A stretch of 64,000 nucleotides of DNA from Pristionchus mayeri (GCA_036245805.1 BTRK01000002.1:29133067-29197066), one strand, 5' to 3'; counted from the stretch's first letter, positions 44,733 through 56,669 are shown. Translations and numbers: made by a program. The notes: generated by a model from the sequence alone, not told the origin.

Positions 44733-47029
44733 ATGTCCACGTTCGAAGTCGGGGAACATGGAACCGGCGATGAAGAGATGCTGGATGAAAGCAAGGTCAG
44801 TTGTGATGGCAATAGGTCGGATGAGAGCTATGACGTCATGTCTGTAGGGAGCTCTACATTTCGATATATTTTATTTGGAACAACATTTCACTGTTTATCT
44901 ATTATATGCACCGATGTTAGTATTTGTTTAGAAAATTGTATCATCTACCAGCGAAATCGATGATCCGGAAATATATGCGAAGGAACTCCCAGATGTGAAG
45001 TATAAGAGAAGTGATACGGTAATGAAATGCCCTGAGTGTGAAGTAAGTGCTTTTTAATAGAGATACAAATGAGAAATATGATTGAAGTACCGTACGTATT
45101 ACGTGACTACCTTTCTGAAGCACCTCAGGGATAGGCATTCCACCACTCCTGTTCTGGTATGATAATGATATTCCCAAAGTTATTCTCATTCCGTTTTCGA
45201 GTATTGCGGTGACATTTCTGCTTGATTACATGATATATTTCTATTTTGATTTGGCTATACTTAAATAATTGTTTGTCGAAAGTAATAGGAAAACTTCGTT
45301 TATTACAGGTAGAATGCGAAACTCGGTGTCATGATAAACTTCTAAAAGTACAACAATACTCGCCGAACGGTAAAATATTAAATATTTGCTCATTCCGCGA
45401 GTATTGATGTACTTGAAGAGTTTATTATCAAAAGTGTATCATGACACAACGTTACTACGCATTCTCCCACCACAGTATAATGTGAATTTTGCAAGAAGTT
45501 ACAAAGGCAGGGTGCGGAAAATTCAAATTTTTCCCGCCCCACTGAGCGTCAGCTACGCTCAGTATTGTCGATACTCTGCAAATTACCAGTGTAAATATCC
45601 TGCGTTTCTCAAGTTATTCTAGATGTTTTGTCCAGGGAAAGGTTCCCTAATTCTACGATAAAGCACCCGGCCTTTGTGATATCTTGCAAAATCACATTAT
45701 GTTGGATACGTAAGGAACGTAGTAAGAGGAGGATTAGACATAATTATTAAATTTCAGTCCGGTATCAGTCTCTACTGTGAATGTGGCCATGAATCTTTCT
45801 CGAATCACCACAGTATCACCGTACGTTAGTAGAATATAAACATACATAAAGTCTTTTATTGCAGTGCAAACTCGCTAATTTCACGGTGATGCGTACTCGA
45901 GAAGGGCCGATTTGGAGAATCGAGAAAAAAGTGGTAAGTTGAGGAGTTTTACTCATGGGAATAATTAGAATTAGAATTCGTCATTAAATTTTTTTCCTTT
46001 ATACATTTTTTGTCGCTTCTTCGATAGTTAGCCCATCCTCTCAAACCATCCCCATGTTAGGCTTATCCTCATTACTTTTCGGTGTCACCTTCTCTCCTTC
46101 GTGATAGAGCTAGGGATATGGTCTGACAAGGTTGGGCAAGTCGATTGATGGGCGAGGGCAAACCCCTCCCCATGGACAGGACGGGGTCGGTCAGAAACAT
46201 GAGGTGGACCAATTATCAAAGAAATGCCAGATTTTTTAATTAGAGGATTGTATTACTCGCTGATTGCTTATACTTGAATATGTGTTTAATTGCAGACAAC
46301 TCCTCAGAAGTGCATTCAGTGCGATGTTAGTTTTTTTCTTACGATTTTAAATGCTTTTTTAAAATTTTTAATCGAAAAGTTATTTATTCATTAATAATTT
46401 TACTTTTATAGGTGTTCCCCACCACACCATCCGGATATATCAGACATCTCGAGCTGTTTCACAGAACTACGCCTCTTATGGTATGAACATTACTTTGGAA
46501 CCGAAAAAATATGAGAGCACCTACAATTTGAAAACTGAATTCGGTGGCCTCTTATTCACGCTGATTGCTTATAGGAATTCTCATGCAAACCTTACTCGCG
46601 AGAGATCTTATATATTCAAACACACGGATTTGTCAAAAACTATTTTCATAGTTCCTTCATAGTTCCTGATGAGATTTTATATGCGTCCGATTTGAATTTT
46701 TTTCAGAGCAAAAACATTTACCAAGTTGAATATATTTTTCAAATATTAGAGAAGAGATTTCAAATCGTTCGTGTCACAATCATGTTGCTACTACATATGC
46801 CATCATCCTTTACAGAGTGGAATTCACCTGGAGTGTGCGTGTGGAGTCAAGATCACTTCGAGGAAAGTATTGGATAAGCACAACAAAAAGGTTTGTTTTG
46901 ATCTCGGTGTGGCGACTTTTAATGTTTTCATCGCCAATACTAGGCATTTCCTTATTGAGAAATTTTTTAATTAATCATTCTGTTCAGTGCGATCGTCGGG
47001 AATTCACTGTACACAAACGCTGGCAGTGA
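44733..47029 (+). CDS. Zinc-finger protein with alternating Cys/His modules, copy 1
   Basis: Nine exons, all phase 0: 44733-44795, 44932-45042, 45088-45156, 45758-45820, 45865-45933, 46296-46325, 46412-46480, 46816-46890, 46988-47029; 591 nt, 196 residues. An acidic N-terminus (MSTFEVGEHGTGDEEMLDES) is followed by two rounds of the same pattern: a C2H2-like finger split by an intron (CPECE | YRTYYVTTFLKHLRDRHSTTP; CIQCD | VFPTTPSGYIRHLELFHRTTP), then a second module CxC-G..H..C, also split (LYCECGHESFSNHHSIT | CKLANFTV; LECACGVKITSRKVLDKHNKK | CDRREFTV). The chelating residues suggest zinc binding and nucleic-acid or protein contacts in the nucleus; function is inference. I do not know a named family. 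Tandem paralog of the next gene, with the same exon order. Confidence 0.78.
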
Positions 47030-47292
47030 ATTAACCACACATTTCCCAATATTGATGTGGTTTGCGAGATCTCAGTTATCTAGTTTATGTTGTTCGTTGA
47101 ATTAACTAAGGTTGTTATATTATTGAAACAGTTGGCGTATGTTTATCGCGTGAAGTTGGATGAAATTCGCAAATGCCGATAAATATGTGTTGCGATTTTG
47201 TATGATCTATTCTATCAATTTCGGTTTTCGTCCTGTGAAGACATTGCCCTACTTTCTGCATAATTTAACTAGGTGTAGTAGTTCATTCAGCA

Positions 47293-50200
47293 ATGGCACC
47301 CGCAGATATTCCACTGCAAGCTATTGAACAATGGAGGAAGAAGGTTTGTTCGATATATCTTAATTGTTATCATTTCGTTGGCACAAACTTATTAAAAATA
47401 AGTTCTCCATCCTGTGTATGTTTTTAGTTCCCAGTTGAGCATATAGGAAAATCAAATGAAAGAAACGTTGTTAGGGGAAATGAATTATATTGTTCCTCTC
47501 GAATTCAAGAATTGATGGCGTAGTTCACTCAATATCATATGTGTTCTGAATAAATATTATACTTGCATAATTATTAGCACGAAATGAGTAATTAATTTAT
47601 GTTCAGGAGTACACTTTGACTGAGCTGAAGCCTCTAAGTATTTCTTCTCCACTCTATGATCACTCAGAAGTATCTCCCTTACAATTAGTCTTGTTGTCCA
47701 CAACATATTTTCATTTGAAAAAAATACAATTGAACCGCCTCTCTTTTAAGAGTTTTGCCCATGGAGGTCATTGTGTTTCAAAATAGCCAAAACTTATGAT
47801 CGCTTGCAGGTCGTCAACTTTCCTCCGCCGTTCTCATTGGAGCAAATAGAGAAGGAATTCAACTACTTCAACCATTTCTCTGCTTATGAACAGGTGAGCT
47901 TGAGCCATGCAAGGAGGGGTAACGTTAGTTAGACATTGAAGCGTATTTATTTACTGACACAACGAAGAATAATGTGCAGTCGATTATTCCGCCGTTCAAA
48001 GGTTAATATAGGTGCCTCCTCAGGATTTCCGAAGCCATTACGTCAAAGAGGAAGTTACACCGAATTGCAATATGGTCGGTTTTTTTTTATCTAGTATGCC
48101 TGCGAATTATGAGCCAAAGAAGTATTGCCCAGGTGGGTGATGATTATCAGCATGGTATATTGTATACACTATTAACACATTTTCTTCAGAATATTGACCA
48201 TACGGTTCTTATTCCGGCGGAAAATAATTCGGGAAGAAGTGATACTTCAAAGAGAAATGCGCCTATTCAGAAGGTGAGTAAGCACGCATATTTTTATGCT
48301 CACAACGATTTAGAAGATATTGATATCGTGTGAAGAAAGTGATGAGTTGAAATCGGAAGTGAAGAAGTCTAAACTGACAAAGAGGAGTGATAAGGAAATG
48401 TGGTGCCCCAAGTGTGAAGTGAGTCTGCTTACTGACAATGAGATTCATGCGGTTCGGGCAGAAACGCGAGAACATAGAGAAAGATAACGACAAGAAAGCG
48501 ATAGAATATTAATTTTATCAGTACACACGATTTATTGAATAAGTCATCTCAGTAGGCGATCATCGCTAGCTATCAAAGGGGTAGCTTCACTTTTGTTGTT
48601 GGCACCAGCCCGAGCCAATGATTATTCGGGATGTATAGCTCCATCGATGAAGATGATGTCCAAATTGCACTTTCGTACGAACTATGTGACCACTTGGGTG
48701 AGCCATCTGAGGCATACCCATTCGACCACTCCTTCATTGGTGAGTTAATCTTTATTATATATAACGCGCTGTGTGATTCCGTCTGTACGGAATGTTCGGG
48801 AGAGTGAGAGAGGAAGAAAGATTCTGATAATAATGCTCAAGTTTTGTCTGGGCGCCACGCATTTAATTACTTCGCGTCATGATTGGCAATACGAGGGGAT
48901 GTAGCAAGCTCGTTGCGCATTCCCTCCTCGGAGTGGGAAATAAGCGGACGGGTGGGGCGCGTGACGAGCTCGTTAACTCCTTACGTTACCTAACGACTTA
49001 ACGCATGGACCAGGTTGTAGTAACGTATTAGTCTGATTTCAGGAAGGTCTCAGTCTTCGTTGTGAATGTGGCCATGAATCGTTCTCCGATAAGCACATTT
49101 ACAAAGTGAGATAATATTAGAGTTCGAGAAACGATGCCACGCTCTCTTCATTCTACACACATCTTGTGTTTTCACTCTTTTATTGCTCTTATCGATGGAT
49201 CGCCGAGAAAATGTGTAGAATGAAGAGAGAACTCTACAGAATATTCCGTCCTTAACCTTAACTTATAGTGCGATATTGCCAATTTCACTGTGATTCATAC
49301 GAGTGGTGCGAAGGAGAGAAAGGTTAGAATCGGAACTAGGTCGGATGAGAACCAAACAGTACATTGCCCAGTATTTTCGCATTTTCTTCGCATAATGTCA
49401 AAACGTCGAAAATACTACTGAAGGGTATTATTTTTGGTGCTCATCCGACGTAGTGCCGGAACATCTTTCGAATGCTACTGGTCATTCTGTTAAAACGCTG
49501 TGTCTGTAAGAACATCAGATATTGGTGGGGAAGTGGCACAATGTTTCAAAATCATCGCTAGAAGCTCATACTTGGTGGGTAGAGTCATTAGGGGCCCATT
49601 AATCATTTTCCAAAATCTTGATCTACCATAATCAATTTTTTTGAAAGTTTATATCTTTGAGATTTGACCATCGCGTAGTAGCTCATTCGAAAGAGCATGA
49701 AAAGTTGTACAAGAATCCGAGTTTTTAAGGAGATCGATGGATATCTGTTGAAGAAACAATCAATAATTTGCCGGAAAATGACGAATTGTTGTTTTGATCA
49801 ACTCTACGACCACATTCCTATAAATTGCTCCTCTTGGAAACTTCATATTATGTGTAAAATCTAATGCTCCATCCATCAAGAGTAATCCCGAAAGGATCCT
49901 GCATACCCGAAGTACAGTTTCCTTCCATATCACGCCTCCCATGAGAGAATCGAGCTGAGCATGGGAATGGTGAAATGAGTTCTTACCGGTATTGGGTATC
50001 AAGAGGCATGCCTGAGTGCCCCCCGGAGTCTCATTCTTCAGTCTTCATTTTGGAGCTCCCAACGTAGGGTCGGATACCGGCACCTCCCTCTTTGAGTGCC
50101 GTTTTCTTGCTTACGGTGAAAGATAGAGCAAAATTGACCTCTGAGCGACCCCGGTAAATTTTTCGACCTCTATCGATCTATGTAGGTCATTTTGTCTGAA

Positions 50201-53200
50201 AGTTGATTTTAACGTCAGTACAGTGTTGGTCGGTTTTCTCAAAAATGTAGGTAAAGCAGCAGCTCAAATTGGCACAGTAGATGACGCTCAGCGAGAGCTT
50301 TCGAATGAGTGGTTTGTGAAAAAAATTGGAACACTTGGGTGAGAGTTTCGATCTTTTTACTGCGCCCTGATCGTTTGAACAATATTTTCCACGGGCGATT
50401 TTGACTGGAAATCAGTCATTTCTGACCGCGCGCTCCGAAAAGTGCGGTGGGAAATGAAATCGCCGTGGAAAATATTGTTCAAACGATCAGGGCGCAGTAA
50501 AAAGATCGAAACTCTCACCCAAGTGTTCCAATTTTTTTCGCAAACCACTCATTCGAAAGCTCTCGCTGAGCTGCATCTACTGTGCCAATTTGAGCTGCTG
50601 CTTTACCTACATTTTTGAGAAAACCGACCAACACTGTACTGACGTTAAAATCAACTTTCAGACAAAATGACCTCAATAGATCGATAGAGCTCGAAAAATT
50701 AATCGGGTTTTCTTTTTCTTTTTCTTTTATTTTTTTATTTTGCTCTATCTTTCAACGTAAGCAAGAAAACGGCACTCAAAGAGGGAGGTGCCGGTATCCG
50801 ACCCTACGTAGGGAGCTCCAAAATGAAGTCTGAATAATGAGACTCCGGGGGGCACTCAGGCATGCCTCAGGATACCCAAATCCGGTTAGAACTCATTTCA
50901 CGATTTCCCCTCCATTCCCAAGAATGGCAAATCTAGCTCGATTCTCTCGTGAGAGGCGTGATATCCTAAGACGGTATTAAACCGCTGGTTCGATGCCTCT
51001 CGGATGCATACATTTTTGCCGGCAAATTTCGCGAACTTTTAAACGTTTAGCGTGCTTATTTAGCGATAAATAGTATTCTATCCCCATTCAAACAGCAATA
51101 AATGCGTGTTTGAAGCAGGCAAAAATGTATGCATCCTAGAGGCATCGAACCAGCGGTTCAATATCGTCTTAGGATATGGAAGAAACTGTACTACGGGCAT
51201 GCAGGACCCGTTCGTTATTACTCTTGATGGATTGAGCATTAAATTTTACACATGATATGAAGTTTCCAGGAGGAGCAATTCATAGGAATGTGGTGGTAGA
51301 GTTAATCAGAACAACAAATCGTCATTTTCCGGAAAATTATTGATTGTTTCTTGAACTCCTTGAAAACTCGGATTCTTGTACAACTTTTCATGCTCTTTCG
51401 AATGAGCTACTACACGATGGTCAAATCTCAAAGATAAAAATTTTCGAAAAAATCGATAATGGTAGATCAGGATTTTGGAAAATGTTTATTGGGCCCCTAT
51501 TGACTCTACCCACCAAGTGTGAGCTTCTGGCGATGATTTTGGAACATTGTGCCACACCTTCCGACGCTCTTAGGGAGACAGCGTTTTAATTTCAGGCTTT
51601 TACGACAACCCCTCAGCGGTGCATTCTGTGCAATGTGAGCATTTCACAACATCTTTGCTTAGTATTATAGTAAATTCCACTTTTATATTTTTTATCGTTG
51701 AGATTGTTTGCACACTGGATTTTTTTAGATGCATCCCACAACACCATCGGGTTATATCAAATATCTTGAAGCTTATCACAAGACGACTCTTAAAACGGTA
51801 CGTAGCTCAGAGCTGTTGGTAAAATATGGAATAATAGACTGGCGACTAGATAAGTCGATTGCGGAAGCAACTGTTTGTATTCTTACCCGAGTCTGTATCA
51901 ACATGATTACCGCCTCGTTATTCTCTTTCTGGTGATACGCGCAGTATAGCATACAATACTAGTATGTGCTGTGTATGACCCCATATATGGCAAAGCCATC
52001 CGTGTTTTAGGATGTGGTGCACTTACAGTATAGTAAATCTCGCCGTCTACCATGTACCCTTTCTTTTACCATTCTTGCTCCTCCCGGCTACACGCCATTC
52101 TAGTTTCCCTACTTCCTCGCGTGTTGAGGAGGATCTTTTCTCTTCTTTTTTTATCGTTGAAAAAGCTAAATATGGATCTTCAGAGTGGCATCTACCTGAA
52201 GTGTTCATGTGGCTTCGCAATCACTTCAGCTAAGATATGTGACATGAAGCACAACAAAGAGGTAAGGTAACACACTTAATACTCCGGTGTGCGCATCGAA
52301 GTTGGAATCGGGGGGCGGACATTTCGGCAACGGGGCGCCCTTCGCTGGAGATTTGACGTAGCTCCTTGGGAGTTGTATCACTGTAGCTAGTGTGTGCTAC
52401 TTTACATTTACATACATAATTCGTGTTACCAGGCGAACTTGAGTTTCACTCCATATCTATGTATAGGGGTTCATGGTCCAAAATTGAGAATTTGAGTGGA
52501 AAATCAAGGTTAGATAAACCCCAAATATCGTAACCAATTCATATTACAGTATAGCAGTAACTACTTTATCCCGGTAACATGAGTATCGGTTGGTCACAAT
52601 ATTTGGTGTTAATCTAACCATGATTTTCCACTCAAATTCTCAATTTTGGACCATGAACATAGATATGGAGTGAAACTATGGAGTAAAAAACATAGATATG
52701 GAGTGAAACTCAAGTTCGCCTGGTAACACGAATTATGTATGCAAATGTAGAGTAGCACACACTACCTACAGTGATACAACTCCCAAGGAGCTACGTCAAA
52801 TCTCCAGCGAAGGGCGCCCCGTTGCCGAAATGTCCGCCCCCCTTGGAATCAAGTGCTAAAATCAAGCTCCAAGTGGCGACCAAGCTTGATCGCCACTTGG
52901 AAATCGCTCTGATCTCTCCATCACACTCTCTATTTTTTCTGTATTTCTTTCGCTCTCTCTCCTCGGATTCCAAGTTGGATTCAAGAAGAGACAATGTGGG
53001 AGAGTATGGAAATTAGGAAGCCCCTTTTCCCAAGTGGCGACCCAACTTGGGCACCACTTGGAATCCACTTTTGCACTTGATTCCAACATGCGTGCGCACA
53101 ACAGAGTAAGTCACTCCACCGTAGACAATTCACCAACTGAATTTTTCGAAGAAGCGGTTTCGGAAATATTTAAAAAGATTCGCTGTATATTTGTCTGTCG

Positions 53201-54191
53201 TGGAAATACTAGAGAAAAACACTTTTTTGTTTTTCGTCCACTAGGTATCATCCGACCTAGTAGCATAGCACGACCCGTAAGGGAGGTCCATATCGGTGTA
53301 GTTGATTTTACTGGTTTGTAAGTTGTGGGAGGATATCACCCGAGAAAATGTATGAAACTATAAAAACTTTTGGGGGTATGACAAAAGCGCAACGACAAAA
53401 GCGCAACTAGGTTTAAAAAATCGCCAGCGACAAAAGCGCAACTCTAAATATCTTAGTACTGAGCGGCGATAGAACTTTGTGGTTGGTATCAATTAATTAC
53501 TAATGACGAGCACTATCTGCCCTGAGGGCCAATTAGTGACGTCACCGAAAAAAGTGACGTCACTATTTTTAGACGTGTAGGGGTTCATGGTAAAAAATCG
53601 TGATAAAAGTTTGTGTTCGATCTAGACGACGTATCCATGCCCACACGATCTACGATGCCCCTTCTTTAATGTGTCGGCTACCGTATCATGATACACCATA
53701 ATCTAGCTGAGATATGGCAGAATAAACATGGTTGTTCTCCATTAACTTGCGAGCATATCTCACCTAGATTATGGTGTATCGGGATACGGTAGCCGACACA
53801 TTAAAGAGGAGGCATCGTAGATTGTGTGGGCATGGATACGTCGTCTAGATCCAACACAAACTTTTATCACGATTTTTTACCATGAACCCCTATACGTCTA
53901 AAAATAGTGACGTCACTTTTTTCGGTGACGTCACTAATTAGCCCTCAGGGCAGATAGTGCTCGTCATTAGTAATTAATTAATACCAACCACAAAGTTCTA
54001 TCACCGCTCTGTACTAAGATATTCAGAGTTGCGCTTTTGTCGCTGGCGCTTTTGTCGGTTGCGCTTTTGTCGTTTTTGGCACTTGGCGCTTTTGTCGTTG
54101 CGGTTCTGTCATACCCCCAAACTTTTAACTCTTCTCATGATTCCAGTGTGACCGTCGTGAATTCACCATTCATAAACTAATGGAAAAGTGA
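47293..54191 (+). CDS. Zinc-finger protein with alternating Cys/His modules, copy 2
   Basis: Twelve exons, all phase 0: 47293-47343, 47810-47893, 48012-48074, 48190-48273, 48314-48418, 48653-48739, 49043-49105, 49269-49322, 51596-51634, 51729-51797, 52184-52261, 54147-54191; 822 nt, 273 residues. The start ATG follows an acceptor-like TTCAG. Longer N-terminus than copy 1 (VVNFPPPFSLEQIEKEFNYF.., VKEEV) with a basic stretch KKSKLTKRSDKEM, then the same two rounds: WCPKCE | ..YVTTWVSHLRHTHSTTP, LRCECGHESFSDKH | CDIANFTV, and CILCN | ..TTPSGYIKYLEAYHKTT, LKCSCGFAITSAKICDMKH | CDRREFTI. In the second finger the last His pair is H-x2... then K (YHKTT), a possible loss of one ligand. Introns 8 and 11 are expanded to 2.3 and 1.9 kb by palindromic elements. 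Zinc binding is inferred. Confidence 0.78.
49132..49233. mobile_element. TAGAGTTCGAG MITE copy in zinc-finger gene 2
   Basis: Left TAGAGTTCGAGAAACGATGC and CACGCTCTCTTCATTCTACA, right TGTAGAATGAAGAGAG then AACTCTA. Same family as 37789-37901. The flanks share ATAT but no full 8 bp duplication. Confidence 0.65.
49491..51589. mobile_element. 2.1 kb foldback palindrome in intron 8 of zinc-finger gene 2
   Basis: Arms of about 1 kb inverted around 50430. Ends: TTAAAACGCTGT at left, ACAGCGTTTTAA at right (51578-51589). Internal mirror blocks include AGAAGCTCATACTTGGTGGG, CACGCCTC..GAGAGAATCGAGCT, GTAGGGTCGGATACCGGCAC and, at the centre, GAACAATATTTTCC. Inner arms are related to the palindrome at 25738-26312, outer arms to 23930-24035 and 26400-26530. 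No transposase frame. The right end stops seven bases before the exon 9 splice site. Confidence 0.85.
52301..53087. mobile_element. Palindromic MITE interrupted by a second element
   Basis: Outer ends GTTGGAATC (52301-52309, continuing as AAGTGC at 52851) and GCACTTGATTCCAAC (to 53087). Internal mirror blocks TCCAAGTGGCGACCAAGCTT and CCCAAGTGGCGACCCAACTT. The interruption at 52310-52842 lies within its left terminal repeat. Lies in intron 11 of zinc-finger gene 2. Confidence 0.75.
52310..52842. mobile_element. 533 bp foldback element with 8 bp target duplication
   Basis: Perfect inverted ends GGGGGGCGGACATTTCGGCA on both sides, flanked by identical TTGGAATC octamers (52302-52309, 52843-52850). 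Arms remain complementary to near the centre (about 52560). It is inserted into the terminal repeat of the surrounding MITE. Confidence 0.88.
53368..54121. mobile_element. 0.75 kb foldback element with CAAAAGCGC end repeats
   Basis: Inverted ends TTTGGGGGTATGAC on both sides, followed by several copies of GACAAAAGCGCAAC at the left and the mirror GTTGCGCTTTTGTC at the right. Inner arms mirror TAGGGGTTCATGGTAAAAAA and GTGACGTCACTA. Ends about 25 nt before the last exon of zinc-finger gene 2. Confidence 0.82.
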
Positions 54192-54199
54192 ACGAATGC

Positions 54200-54550
54200 T
54201 CCGTCCCTGTATGAAGCTTGAAACGAACAGCTTCCTAATATTACTCTGATCTCGATATTACCGTGTTTGAACGGCATGAATTGTGATAGTTTATTAAAGA
54301 TTCGAACGCTTGTTACTGTTTTCGATGAACACGTTTTAATGTTTCGCCTTTATGTACACACATGACAATGTACAGGAGAGGTTAACCTATGATATGGTCA
54401 TATTTCTTCTGAAGAAATTCGATAGAAACTTAGTGTCGAATGAGTTGATTAGCAATAGAACGATAGCAACATTACAAAGCCTTCTGAACAGAACTTATTT
54501 TTTGTTAACAGACAAATTGCTTAGCAGTGTACAAATCATATATACAAGAT
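54200..54550. other. Convergent spacer
   Basis: Between the stop of zinc-finger gene 2 (plus) and the stop of the MATH-BTB gene (minus). Presumed 3' UTRs; no other feature. Confidence 0.4.
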
Positions 54551-54551
54551 T

Positions 54552-56663
54552 TTAGTTGGACGAGTTAGTGATTTTCATCACTCGATCGAGAATCGCAGCC
54601 TTCATGTCGGTGGAGAAACTCGCGTACTCAGGAGTCGACTGAAAATTACAACACAATAACGAATAAAAATGTGTCCCCTTGCTCACATACTCGAAAGCAG
54701 TCTATTTGTGTTTAGAGATATTTTTTCTGTGGAAGTCATAGTTTTCAGAGAAAAAAAGATAAATAGTTTTCAGAGAAAAAAAGAACATGTTCATTTTTTT
54801 AAAAACGCAAAAAACAAAAGAAACCTCGAGAGTAGCCAGCTGAGGCACAGTAGAGAAGGACATCAGACAGAGGTTCTAAATATAATATAATTTAATTATT
54901 ACACGAATTTACTCAGATTTCCCTTTCTATTTTACGTTGCTGTCCAGAGTCTTACAAGACTAGGCTAGGTTTGCATCTATGAGAGGACAACGGAATGAAA
55001 TTACCAGATTATTAGAGTTTGCATGTGAATAAAAGCGAATATCCATAGCTTGGTAGTTTTTAAAATAATGATACGAAAGCACACCCTCAGGTGATTGAAT
55101 CGGTATTGGTCGGCGAGAAGGAGCTTCTGTGCCTTCGAAAATCTCCTCGATCCAATCAGATACTCCTCTGATTCCACAAGAACTTGCTAAATTTTTAACC
55201 TTTCAAATGTTTTATGCATATTAACAGACCGGCACTTCTTCCATATTTGGCCCACCCCATCCCTTCTTCTCCTACCTCACTCATTTCTAGCTCCCTGATT
55301 TTCGGTCACATAACCCCTTTGCTAGAGAGATAGGGAATGAACAATGATAGGAGAAGGCAAGGGGGTGGCCAAATATAGAAGAAGTGCCAACAGACCTTCA
55401 TATGGAATCGATCTGCAAGGGCCAGCACATGGACGAGTTTCGAATCTGGAATTTGCCATTTAACGAATGTACAAATTTTAACAATACCATTGATCTTATC
55501 TGGAACAGGGAAAATCAATAGAAGAAGGTCGATGAACTCCTACAATTGTTTTTGTATATGCAGTAGTCCTGGCCGATAAAGAGATATATTCCATAAACTG
55601 ATTATAGTAGACATTTTTTTCACGGAATAGCAACTGTGAGGTTCTAATGTTTGTTGTCTGACCTCGTAGACAACATCTTTGATTTCCACCTCCTCTTTTT
55701 CTTTCTCAACGAAATCTCCGAAGAACAGTGCAGCAAATACAGGAGAATGAAAGCCCAGAAACTGTACAGGAATTTTATTAACGACATAAAAATAATACCT
55801 GACTCATAAAATTGAAAAATGAGTTCAATTTTACAATTTCATTTGATATTTCCGAAAAAAATTCTCACATCCTTGGAAACGCGCAGTTTCTTGCCTCCGA
55901 TGATCAGATTAACGTTGATAGCCTCATAAGGAGAGCAGAATTTGGTCAGATCTATCGGTGGAGCAACGGGAATATCACCTCTATAATGATCATTCAATGT
56001 TTAGGGTTTTATGAAAAGAAAAAAAAATAACTCAGTGAAAATATAAATTATAAACTCACATAGTCCACTTCAAGATCTCAATTTTGAATTCGACGATAAA
56101 TTTATTGTTGAAATTGCAAAGCTGCAACAAGTCACACTTACGGTAGATATAAAACTTTGAAACTTACATTTCCCGGTTCTCGAATTGAGTTCCACAGAGT
56201 TATTTTGTTAAATGAACACGCCCTCATATTCTCGTCAAATGTAACGAGCATCTGAATTTATAAAGCACAGCCTATAATAAAAACAATCAAAAAAAACCTT
56301 TCTCGTGAAATGTCCATCGGTTTTTCTGTGGATCACAAGTTCCACATTGGCCTCACACTTCCAGCCTCTCCAATCATTTTCACAAATTAGCAAGAAGTCG
56401 ATAAATCGATTTTCGGCAACGTTCGGAATAATAGACGTTTTCCTGAAAAGAAAGAAATGTTAAAATATTAGAGATCAACAAAGCGGAAAGACCGTTAATA
56501 TAATTGATTTTCGGAAATTTCGGAAAGTTTATTTCAAAACATGATTATCCCACCATAGGAATCCTCTGGAATCTTCGACCACCGCTGACTCCACTGCTCC
56601 CGGAGTGAGTGAAGTCACATTCTCAATATCCCATCGGATATCGACCTTCGAATTGCTCATCAT
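54552..56663 (-). CDS. MATH-BTB (BATH-type) protein
   Basis: Substrate adaptor type that usually links targets to cullin-3 ubiquitin ligase. Ten minus-strand exons: 56554-56663, 56298-56442, 56168-56251, 56060-56121, 55869-55980, 55663-55761, 55396-55539, 55085-55186, 54825-54875, 54552-54638; 996 nt, 331 residues, all phases agree. MATH domain (about residues 5-140): RWDIENVTSLTPGAVES, RGFLW, DWRGWKCEANVELVI, ITLWNSI, FIVEFKIEI. BTB domain (about 150-260): VNLIIGGKKLRVSKD, FHSPVFAALFFGDFVEKEKE, VEIKDVVYEEFIDLLLLIFP, VHVLALADRFHMK. The tail ESEEYLIGSRRFSKAQKLLL and EYASFSTDMKAAILDRVMK is typical of nematode BATH proteins. No break seen. Intron 7 carries a MITE placed exactly at the 5' splice site. 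Confidence 0.9.
55231..55388. mobile_element. 158 bp hAT-like MITE at a splice donor
   Basis: Ends GGCACTTCTTCCATATTTGG and (reverse complement of the right end) GGCACTTCTTCTATATTTGG, flanked by identical AACAGACC octamers (55223-55230, 55389-55396). On the minus strand the right octamer reads GGTCTGTT and contains the last exon base plus the GT donor of BATH exon 7. Shares its GGCACTTC end with 28172-28376. Confidence 0.87.
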
Positions 56664-56669
56664 CCTAGA

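Noticed and set aside
48075..48189. Extra small exon in zinc-finger gene 2 (a frame around 48092-48127)
   Set aside because: No acceptor/donor pair keeps the phase; direct joining of 48074 to 48190 is in frame.
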